The notes below the pieces were generated by a model. The model saw nothing but the letters and a program-made list of their open reading frames with translations. It had not been told where the DNA came from and ran no database searches. 64,000 bases of DNA from Scolanthus callimorphus (Eukaryota; Cnidaria; Anthozoa; Actiniaria; Edwardsiidae): contig CM066921.1 of assembly GCA_033964015.1 (NCBI GenBank), positions 26,455,355 to 26,519,354 on the forward strand, in the 5' to 3' direction. The number at the start of each line of letters is the position of its first letter. Within the stretch, counting starts at the first letter, position 1. The position numbers and the translations under genes are program-made. Of the stretch, positions 27,801 through 39,800 are shown piece by piece.

Positions 27801-30800
27801 GAACCTATTTTTTAGATAAGTTGGAATTTAAAACGGAATAAAATACTCCAACGGAATAAAATACTCCAAACGGAATAAAATACTCCAAAGTAGCGTTTTC
27901 GGGACTTGTAGTCCCTAAGCTCTAGCTAATCTAAATAATTATTTAGCAAAGCAAATAAACCAACTTACTATCTCTAAGTTGTTCCGTGTATATCATCAAA
28001 TTGTGCCTAATATCCCAAAAGGCTCAACAAAGGTGACATCTCAAGATCCACATGCGCAAATATAAAAATGGAAAAGAAATACATATTTGGAGCTGAAAAC
28101 CTAAATGAATTAATTTACTTCAGAACATGTGAGATGTAGTATGTTAGTTAAACTAAGGGTTATCTGCACGGGCGAATTGCGACCAAATACAGAGAAATCG
28201 ACATCTGTTTGCAAACACTTTTCTTTACATTACAGTGACATACTGCCTTAGCACGCTTGCCACGTCTTCCAACAAATTTGACTTAGGGAATGTCATTTAA
28301 TAAGCAAACTTAGACCTGTTTAATATAAGCCAAATTACTCGATTCGCGCCAAATGTTGGTTAATCTAAGGAGCATCTGCACTGGCAAATTGACGATCAAA
28401 TACAAAAAAATCGACATCTTCTTGCAAAGACTATGCATTATAATGATATACTGATTAAGCACGGCTCTTAAGACTTCAAACAAATTTGACTGTGTGATGA
28501 AGGAGATGTCGTTTAATAAGCAAACTTAGACCTGCATAAAATAAGCAAAATGAGTCGATTCGCGTCCAAATTTTTTCAAGCACCATTTCATTTTTACTAT
28601 TATTCGTTCTATACATCCTAACTGCTAGTTACCATTTAGCTTCATTCGTTTTACACATCCTAACTGTTAATACAGTAAAAACCCGCATAAAAGAACAAGT
28701 GGTTTAAGAACACTCAGGCTGAAATTTGGTCAAAAAGGTACCTTAAACATAAGAACACATGCAGCCTGAAAAATGAAAATTGTTCTTGTATAAAACAATT
28801 GCTGCCAGTTAGATTCAAGTACAGTAACCTGCTGTGTAGTAGAGTACCGAGGAGAACAATATAATGTGCTAGACAACAACAACAACAACAACATTTTATT
28901 ACACAATAAACTTAAATACATTTTGAAAGCTGAACCCGCAAAATAGCTCAAAAGCTAATCGAGGCGGGAAGCTACTTTAAATATATAAATATATCTACAT
29001 ATAGGTTTGGCAGCTCCTAATTTATCAGTTACAGAAAGTTGATGTTTTTTAAGAAAGAGAAAAAAAAAAAAAAAAAAAAGCGAAAAAAAGCAAAGAGATA
29101 GAAGTTAAGTAACGAAATGCAAATAATGAATTATAATCAATTAATAGCATTTGTTAAAATGAACTTAAGGCAGAAAAGAGGATTTAGGCAATCTCGTAAT
29201 TACTTCAGAAACACCAATATAGTCATCTTCAGATTTGAGTAAATTAGTAAGTGACACTTGTAAATTTTGTTTGAATTTTCTTTTGTTTTGATTACGCACA
29301 CTTCTGGCAAACTATTCCATATGACTGGACCAGATCGTGAAAATGCCAGTCTTTGTATCTCAAGCCTTGAATGCTGGATTTGATAGTTCCCCTTAGTGGC
29401 AGATCGGGTACTATAGTTATGCACATTACTTGTTTTTGTGAAAAGATTTTGTATCAAAACAGGGGCAGTACCACAATTAACGTCATACATCAAACTTGCT
29501 ACTTTTTCAAAATAAATCATATGAACAGGCAGAAGATTAGACGATACAAAGAGCGGAATGGCGTGACACTGCCTTTGCTTAAAATGCATTAATCTTAATG
29601 CACGCTTTTGTAAAGTAAGTAATTTGTTGGTATACAGCTTTGCAGCACGTCCCCAAGCGACGATACCATAAGACAAATAAGGCAAAATTAGAGATCTGTA
29701 GAGACTGGTCAAGACACTAAATGGTACGGAGTGTCTTAACCTAGAGATAATGCCAACAGTTTTACTAACTTTTAGTGCGACATGATCAATATGTTGCTTC
29801 CAATTCAAATTACTATCGATTAGTACTCCAAGATATTTAACGTATTTTTTACTGTCAAGAGGTATCCAACGTTGGGAGTTATTATCAAAGAGTCTAATCG
29901 CAGGTTGATGATCAATTTTCTTTTGAGACGGGTGAAAGATAACAAAATTAGACTTCTTTAAATTTAATGTAAGTTTATTTGCTGTAAGCCATTCACATAC
30001 TTTAACTAGCTCGCTGTTTAGCATTGTTTCTAAGTTTTTTAATTTTTTATCCGCGTACAATAAGTTAGTATCGTCAGCAAAGAGAAAAAAGTTTAAGATA
30101 TTAGAAGAATTACAAATATCGTTAATATAGATCAGAAAGAGAAGCGGGCCAAGGACAGACCCTTGAGGAACCCCACATAGCGTTTCTTGTTTATCAGAGA
30201 TGTTATTACGAATTTCAGTGGTTTGAAAACGGCCTTTAAGATAGGAAGAGAACCATGAGTTAATTACCCCCCTTATCCCATAATGATGCAATTTTCCCAA
30301 CAAAATGTCATGATCAACAGTATCGAATGCTTTGCTTAGGTCGATAAATACGCCACACGAATACAGTTTCTTATCCATAATTGTTTGAATTTTGTTTATT
30401 ATATCTAAAATTGCATGTTCGGTTGAATGGTTTTCACGAAAGCCATACTGTGACTCGCAAATAATATTGTTATTCTCAAGGTAGGATTTGAGCCTTTTAT
30501 ACATAAGCTTTTCAAAGATTTTATTAAAAATGGACAAAAGAGATATTGGGCGGTAATTATTGGGGTCAGTTTCATCATCAGATTTGAATATGGGAATAAT
30601 TTTCGCTATTTTAAGTTTTTGAGGGTAGACACCACTCTCGATAGAAATATTGAATATTTCGGTCAAAGGATTACACAAGATATGCATTGCGCACTTTAAC
30701 ACTCGGATGGGACACGAATACAAGCCAAATGATTTGTTAAATGGCAGGGCGAGAATCTCCGATGTTACTTCTATAGGTTCGACAGGATGAAAAACAAACG

Positions 30801-33800
30801 AACCTACAAGATTTGAAAAGCCGTTTTGGCCAGTAAGATAGTCAGAGAAGTGTTTTTCGGAGTGCGGTAATTTAGCTGCAAGGCGATGGCCACATGAAGC
30901 AAAATGAGAATTTAAAATATTTGCCATTTTCGAGGGCGCGTGGATTAATGGAGAAAACCGATTAGCCCGCAAAGCATTCATAGATTTTCGAGACTTTTTG
31001 TGACGCCCAATTAAATCGCGGATCCCTTCCCATGTCTTTTTCATATTTGATACATTATAATTAAAATAAGAATCGTAATACAACTTTTTACTTAACCGAG
31101 TCAGTGATATAATGCGGTTTCTGTATAATTTGTATGTGTCAAAATTATTCGATTTAAAAAGTTCATTCTTTATTCGTATGGCTGTCTTAATTCCTTTTGT
31201 TATCCATGGTTTAGAAAATTGTTTGATTTTTCTTTTAGATAAGGTTTTTAGAGGTGCATGCTTATTAACAAGTTTGTTCACTTTATTATAAAAAGAAGAA
31301 AATAGTTTGTTAGGGTCATTTCGTTCGTGCTCGATTAAAGATGACCAATCAATGTGAAGAAGATCATTATTAAATAGTCTCTCGTTAAAGTGAGAATAAT
31401 CCCGAATTTTATATTTATAAATTTTTTCATTTATAGCCATAGAACTCATAATACAAAACTGGGAAAAGTGATCACTTAGATCAGTTATTAAATTGCCGCT
31501 CAAAACTAGATTGCTAATATTGTTCACAAAAATATTATCAATCAACGTAGCGGAATCCCGGTGCACGCGCGTGGGCTTGTCAATGCTCGGGAGCATTGAG
31601 CAGCTTTGTAAAGATAGGAAAAAGTCATGTGCATAACTACAGCTATTTATACGAAGTAGATCTATATTGGTGTCAGATAAAACAAAGACGGGGTTGCCTT
31701 TTGAAGTATATAATTCGAGTTTTTCATCAATGTATTTCAGGAAACAATCTGGGTTGTTGTGCTGCCTATACAATACGCCGCAAAATATGTTTTTCTTTTC
31801 CGGAACAATGATTTCGATCCATAATGACTGAAAAGCTTCATTGGAATTTCTTTCAACGACGTAGTAATCATAGTCGTCACGTATGAACATTCCACAACCG
31901 CCGGCCGACAATGGTGTTGGAACGAATTCAAAAACATAACCTGGAATGTTGTAATTGAAGCCATCTAGATTTGCATCGGTAATTCTTGTTTCTGTAATTC
32001 CGATTATGCTAAAAGAAAACTGAAGTTCATCTAAAATATGTGTTTGTAAACTTTCTATATTCTTTTTGAGGCTACAAATATTATTATGAAAGAGAGAAAA
32101 ACTAGAATTTGGCGGATGGTCAAGACCCAGATTGTTTTTAGTTTTATAAAAGCTGTTGGGAGAAAAATATCGACATCTAACATGGTTGCTAACAGTATTA
32201 AGATCAGGGTCAATACTTTGGTTCGAACTATGGTTAAGGCTAAATATATCTAAATCGTAAAGACTAGGTAAATTATCTAGGTATTTTTTGGACGTGAATG
32301 GGACAGAAAGGCTATTATTGAATTGACCGTGAACAATATTAATATTAACGCCGTAATAAGGCAAATCATTTTGTAGAGTAATTTTGTTCGATTTAGATTG
32401 TGTTTTAGTAGAACGAGAGCTCATACTAAACTAGAGAAATTGTTACCAGTTATAATAAAAAGTAACAAGATAATTAGTACTTAGCTGACTGAGCCTGAGC
32501 TAGTGTGGGCTTGAGCAAGCTTTTTTGTCAGCTTTGCCAGATCTTCACTATTCCGCAATTTGAAGATGTCGGAGTCATCCGACTTGCGCAACCATATCAT
32601 GCCTCCTTTGGCCCAACAGAACTTGAACTGATAGACGTCTTTAAGCCTCTTTGCTTCTTGAAAGAGTGCTTGTTGCCTTGGAGATAGATGCTCAAAGATC
32701 ATTAGGCCCTCAACCGAAATACTCGAGTCGAAACCAAGGTGTTCTGCCGTCACGTTGGAGGCTGATTTCCTGCACTCTAAAACCCGACTTCTTGCTAGTC
32801 TTCGAGTGAATCGGCATACAATGGCGTTGGGTTTGTCGCTGGGTTTGCGGGATTGAACTCGGTGAGCTATGTCGATGTCTAAGATGCTTACACTCTTAGC
32901 ACCAATGTGCGAGAACAACCGAAGACACAGTGCCGTTGTCGCCTCTGCACTTTCGCTGGCTGAAGACATGGGCATGCCGACAATTTTGACATTATATTGG
33001 TATGAATAATCCTCAGCATGGTCCACAAAATCTTCAATTTCTTTGCAGCGTTTGGAGATGGAATCCAGTCTTGAACTAATAACCTTAAGTTCGTTGAGAG
33101 TATTGCTGTGCAATTCCACCATGTCGTCGCACTGATCACTTACATACTCGACGGTTTTTGCTCCATCCGAAGACATCATGGCCGACTGGAGATGGCTACT
33201 CGTAGATTGCTGACTCCTAATTTCCTCTTCCAGTTTCTTCACCTGCTCTCGTAAAAGGTCTACCTCGTTTCTCAGACCCTTATTCTCCTTTCTTAATGTT
33301 TTAGCTTCATTTTTGGAATCCTTTCCAGACATTTTAGTGATTGGGTTAGTAGTTTTGGGAGCACAAAAAGACGCGACCGTTCAGCTCGAACAACCGCTCC
33401 CGGGATGACCATGACCATGCACACATGACCATGCACACACAGTTCTACAGCAGGAATCCCAGGGTACATTTAGCAATTGTTTTTTAGACTTGACTAATTG
33501 TTGTTACTAAATATTTCTTTATCTGACTGTTGGTACTGTATGCAGTATTTGATGTCAAGAAACAACTTTAAGAACACCTTAAGAACACTTTCAGGCTGAT
33601 TTTGCAGAAGACATCCAATATACAAGAACAAAATCAGCCTGAATCCCCAAAACACCTGTTCTTTTATGCGGGTTTTTACTGTACCTCTTGAAATTGGCGT
33701 CACGGCGACGCCGAAACGCCGCAAATAAAATGTTTCTCTAATTTCATCATCCATAGCAAACAATTGCATATTAATGCTAACATTAGTGCCAATAGGATGT

Positions 33801-36800
33801 CCCTTTGACGATCATCTGTAAACACAGCTTTAGTTTTAACCAATAGCGATTACCAATCGCAGTAAAGAGTAAAAGAGGCGGAGCATGTTACCATTTATCA
33901 GGCTCCTGAAACATACATAACCCAAAGCCAAACACCTTTGAGCAGCCCGATGTTCCAAGCTTGGCGGAGTAGGAGAGCACTAAGAGATAACAAATCCGCA
34001 ACAAGAAAAAAGATGTAAAGATCAATGAACATTTTAACACGAGCGGTCAACAACGGCGAGTTCAAACTTCATGCCATTTATTACGTTTAAGGCACAGCCA
34101 TGATTAATTCAACACGCTTGAACTGTAGTTATGAACGCAACCAAACGGGATCTGAAGAGGAGAGAGACGAGACAGCGCTAAAGAATGCTCAGATCGCTGC
34201 CTTGTTTTTGGTGCTATTTTTCGGTGCATTCTGGAACCTGCTCACTATAGTTCTGATCAGCACAAAGAAAGCTCTGAGGAAAAACCTCAACATATTTATC
34301 CTCAACATGGCGTGTTCTGACTTGCTGACACTTGTGATAAGAACAGCTATCTACCTCGCATCTTTAATGAACAGTTCTTTGTACCACTCAGGTGGGATCA
34401 CCGCAACGGCTCTTTGCAGAGTGTCATACTTTACCTATCACGCTACTCCGTTAATTTCTCTAATAACCTTGATAATTATCTCCTGTGAGCGATTAAGAGC
34501 GGTCTCTTCTACGGTACAGCTGTCCCCCCTGAAGCGACGAACAATGGTATTATTGATTATCACATCGTGGGTTATTCCGGGGGGACTACAGTGTCAGTAC
34601 TTATGGAGGATGAATCCGCCGGGAACATATCGCTATGAACACTTTGGCCTTTCATCGCACATGTGCTTTATCAGTGAGCCAGAAAAGCACACTCAAGATC
34701 CGCCGATGTTCACTACTTTCGACATCACACAATTCCTGCAGATGTCTATTGTCTTCATCGCTGGAGTCGCCATTGCTGTTATTAACATTCGAATCATACG
34801 AAAGCTCCGACTCTTGAAGATGAACAACCAGCTACCACTGGCACAACAGCAAGCGAAAATCAAGAATGTCAAATCGGCAGTGAAGATGGTTCTAGGAAAT
34901 CTTTTACTTTTCTTGGTTTTCTTCCTGCCAGCGATGGTGGTGACAAATATGCCAGGAGAAGAGGATTCTGGTTTCGCTTACGAAGGTCGCCCATACAGTA
35001 CCTTTGCCCTCTTGTATTTAATACTGCTAAACTCGGCTCTAAGTCCTCTGGTATATTTCACATTCCTTGGCAGTTTTAGATCTGAACTAAAGGAGATTTT
35101 CTGCAGAAGAAGAGTAAGTGCGCCTGCCGAGGAAACTGAGCTCAAACGAAGACAGTTGCAAACAGTCGTAACAAACACAACTAGTGACAATTGAAATGAA
35201 CAAAGAAATGAAGGACAATTCCGTGGTCGTCTGCTCGTTAATAGCGAGCCGTGTGGAAACTTAAATCAAAGACTACCACATAATCATGATTTGTAGTATT
35301 AGAATTTAAACACCTACCACACCCAACTTCTATGGTTTTATGCAGGTCTTGAACCCTGATGCAAAACCTATATTATTTAAAAGATGGAGCGGCATTTGAA
35401 TAATTTAATAATAATAATAACAATATAAATTTTGATATAGCGCCATTTGTACTAAAAATCCAATAGCGCTTTACAATAATTGTACTACTAAATAAAATTA
35501 AATAAAAATAAAATATAAAAACAGATAAATGAATAAATAAAATAGATAAAAATGTTTACAGTGTAATAAAAACTATAAAACAATAAAAAACTTTAAAATT
35601 TATATATATATTTATATGTTAAAAACGCGACTAAATAGTAATGTTTTAATGGCTGACTTAAACACTCAATGATTTAATATCTCGCATATCGTCAGGCAGG
35701 GAAATGTGGGGCTGAATGTAAGAACCTATTGGATAGAATTTCTATAGAACAAAACACTTTTGTTAAAGGGGCACTGTCACCGAGTCACCGGCTTATTTCA
35801 ACAAAATATTATAAAATAAGACCAGTGATCTAACACATAAAGAACTCAGAATCCTATGTATACTGTTGTTATGTCCTAGAAAGAAAAAGGAACTGAAACT
35901 TGCATTATATAAGCATTCTTACGTAAGATTTAATAGCTTTCGCTATCAAATTTCCAAGTTTGAAAACTGTTCAGCCTGATACGAAATTAAAAATGTCATT
36001 TCACAATCCAATTCCATCCGCTCGATAACACACGAAAATACTCCAAATTTGTACTCATCTTGTAGCTGAAAGGTTATTTAACAAACCTAGAGACGATTAT
36101 TTTGTTCAGTTCTTGTGAATCTGACTGCATTTAAGCTACCTAAATTAACCCTAAAATCGTGTAAAATGGTGACAGTGCCCCTTTAACCTTTTGTTAAGAG
36201 TTTTTGTCCATTTCTGCCATTTCTGACAATGGCACACAGAAATAGAGTTTGTGTGTGGCAGGAATGTAAACTTGTTCAAAACTACGGAGTCGGTCTTACA
36301 TAGAAGTTCAAAACCGACCGCTATGCAAGACCTCCTCCTATGTTTTGAGCCTAAATAAGACCGAGGTGATTGCAATTCTTGGTTTTCATTTGTCACGCGA
36401 GGAAATTTATTTCTCTAAATTAACTTCTAAACACTGGATTGCTAATATAATTATGAATATACAAAATTATGTTTCCTGGGTGAATTTTGGGCCGATTGGT
36501 CACTTACCGAGCGAAATATTAGCAAGTGAATGTGCGCCATTTTGTACAGTAATTGTATGGAGCCGCCATGTTGGTGCCCCTTCAGAGGGGCTCCATAATG
36601 GCGGCCAATTAACCGGGTCTCCAAAACGCCGCTATTTTCAATCCAAACAACAAGAATGGTAAGATATGAACTTTAATAACATGCTGACGTACCAAAAAGG
36701 TAAGAATGGTGCAAATCGAGTGAAATTCGGCAAGTTCAAAATGCGTGACATAAATAGCTTTGGCGATATCTCGAGATCTACTTGGCAGAAGGCGCCGAAA

Positions 36801-39800
36801 TTTCGTGTGACAAATCCTTGAATAGAGTCATATTCATCACAGAAAGGACATCTCTGTAGGTCCCTTGGTTTAGAACTTAGCTTTTTGATGACGTCACATG
36901 AAAACCGAGAATTAGACCGAGGTCGGTGTAAATAGACCGAGGTCGGTGTAAATAGCCCGAGGTGGGTACAATAAGACCGAGGTGGGTACAGTAAGACCGA
37001 GGTTGGTGCAATAAGACCGAGGTAAGTGCAATAAGACCGAGGTGGGTGCAATGTAACCGAGGTCTGTGCAAAGACAAAGCGTAATAAGACAGAGGTTTGG
37101 CAATAAGGACGAGGTATGTGCAGTAAAACAGAGATTTGACAATATGACCGAGATCTGTGCAATAAGACCGAGGTTGTTTCAATAAGATCGAGGTTTGCGT
37201 GATAAGACAGAGGTTTGACAATTAGACCGAGGTCTGTGTTAAAGACCGGACTATGGCTTTTCGTAGCCAGATAACGGCACTAGGAAAAACAGGGCAAGGA
37301 TCTGATTCAATGAGATGGTTTGACTTGAGTAACAGACAAACCAAAATCCCGAACCCAAAATTTTGAAAATACGGAGTCCGAAACAGCGGCTTTAACTATA
37401 CAGTCTATATGTTAATGACCTTGTGAACAAGTTATAGATATGCACATTCCAGTTTAAACACAGGCTCCCCATGCTACTGATTTGTGTGAAGAATTAACGG
37501 TAAAATACAGAGAATGTATGGGCATGTTAATCACGAAAAAATATAAGATGGAAATTTAAAATCACTAATAAAAAACTGTTCTACAATAATATCTAGTTGT
37601 ACTTCTCTTGAAATCTGCGAAGATTATGGGGATTTGAGTCCTTTTTACTGATCTCTCGCTCCCTATACAATAAAATTCAACCAAGCGGGAAACACGATTT
37701 GCCAGTTTCTCCCATGAACCAGCGCGGGCTACAACAGACAGCTGTGACGGTGCAACCTTTTCTAAATTCTAAATTAAGTGTATAATATATAGATTCAGCC
37801 ACTGGCTAAAAGCGGAGCTCCCGGTTACATATTTTTCTGTTAACGGACGCGCAGTATTTTCCCGCCGTCCTTCCCGTTGCCGGGAACAAAAGGTACAAAA
37901 GGTCTACTGGAAAAGGAGTATTATTGATAGTCGAAATATAAGTCACACACAATTGGCAAGAAAATAAAAGGAGATGCATACACCGAATTCAATAATCTAA
38001 CTAGACTCGAAATCACGTAAAAACACAAAAGCGTTTTGGCACGAATTCGAGGCTAGTCAGTGCAGAACAAGGGCTTTTCAAAATGGGCGCCATTATTGAA
38101 TTCGGTGTATGCTCAGTTGGATATCGCGGCAATACGTGGATGCGATGAGGAACGTATTTTTCAGATAACTTGGAATTTAAAAGGGAATAAAATACTCCAA
38201 CGGAAAGTAGCGTTTTCGAGAGTTGTAGTCCCTAAGCTCTAGCCAATCTAAATAATTATTTAGCAGGCATATAAACAAGCTTACTATCTCTGAGTTGTTC
38301 CTGCGCATGTTCCGTGTACATCCTCAAATTGTGCCTAATATCCCAAAAGGGTCAACAAAAGTGACATCTCAAGAACCACATGCGCAAATATAAAAATCGA
38401 AAGAAATACAACTTTAGAGCTGAAAACCTAAATGAATGAATTTTACTTCAGAACATGTGAGATGCAGTGTATGTTAGCTACTAAGGGGCACCTGCACGGG
38501 CGAATTGAAAACCAAATACAGAAATCCACATCTGTTTGCAAACACTTTTATTTACATTACAATGACATACTGCCTTAGCACGCTTTTATGTCCTGCCTTT
38601 TTCCGCATTACTATTTAAGGCAAAGTTTAATAAATAAAACCTCTTCCAAGAAATGTGACTGTATGATTAAGGGATGTCATTTAATAAGCAAACTTAGAAC
38701 TGCTTATAAGCAAAATAACTAGAGTCGCGCCAAATGTTGGTTAATCTAAGGAGCACCTGCACTGGCGGATTGACAACCAAATACAAAAAACTGACATCCT
38801 TCTTTCCAAGACTTTTCTATGCATTATAATGATATACCGTTTCCGGGATACAAGCAACAACGCTTGTTGCGCTAGGGAGTATGGGTAAAGATTTATTTGA
38901 ATTTCTATAAATTATTAGAAACAAGCATGTTTAGAAACGTGCTGAAATTTAATGATTTACCCTGTGATTGCGATAACTGTGTGAATTCAGATCAAAGCAG
39001 TTGAGATGCCCCCATTATCCTTGGCGCTACAAGCTTATAGGCTTTTTGGGTGACAACGTATATTATACTGATTTAAGCACGCCTGTTAAGACTTCAAACA
39101 AATTTGACTGTGTGATTAAGGAGATGTCGTTTAATACGCAAACTTAGACCTGTATAAAACAAGAAAAATGAGTCGATTCACGTCAAAGCTTATTCAATTA
39201 TCATTTCATTTAGCATTATTCGTTCAGTACATCCTAACTGCTAATATCTCTTGATAATGGCGTCACTGCGACGCCGAAAAGTCGAAAATTAAATATTTCT
39301 CTAATTTCGTCATCTATTTGTGGTAGCAAATCATTGCATATTAATGCTAACATTAGTGCCAAAAAGATGTCCATTTGGCGATCGTCTGTAAACAGACAGC
39401 GTTATCCTTAACCAATAGCGATTCCCAATCGCAGCAAAGAGCGAAATAGGTGGATCATGTTACCATTTATCAGACATGCATAACCCAAAGAGAAACGTCT
39501 TTGAGCCGCCCGATGTTTCAAGCTTGGCGGAGCAGAGAGAAGAAAGACATAACACACCAACAACACGAAAAAGATGTAAATACCAATGAACATTTTCAAC
39601 AGGAGCGGGTAAAAACGGCGAGTAAGACATGTGATGCCTTTTTTACGTTTAATACAAAGCCATGATTAATTTAACGCACCCGAACCGTAGTTATGAAAGC
39701 AACCCCAAAGAGGAGAAAGTGCTAAAGAATGGTCAGATCGCTGCCTTATTTTTGGTGCTATTTTTCGGTGCATTCTGGAACCTGCTCACTATAGTTCTGA

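Larger units (their letters stand above)
28673..33681. mobile_element. TA-flanked DNA element, split by the nested retrotransposon
   Basis: Starts CAGTAAAAACCCGCATAAAA and ends with its inverted copy. Flanked by TA at 28671-28672 and 33682-33683. Inner AGGCTGA and TTCTTGTATA strings are also inverted. No transposase is seen in the arms (28673-28875 and about 33350-33681), so it is a MITE of Tc1/mariner type by its TA target. The related locus upstream of GPCR D has the uninterrupted site at 39245. Confidence 0.82.

Noticed and set aside
36345..36662. 105-codon plus-strand open frame
   Set aside because: No motif; it overlaps dispersed repeats (AATAAGACCGAGGT unit and a GCCGCCAT inverted repeat).
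36638..37221. Long minus-strand open frames rich in [10 protein letters not shown]
   Set aside because: Translation of the AATAAGACCGAGGT minisatellite; the periodic protein follows from the DNA repeat.
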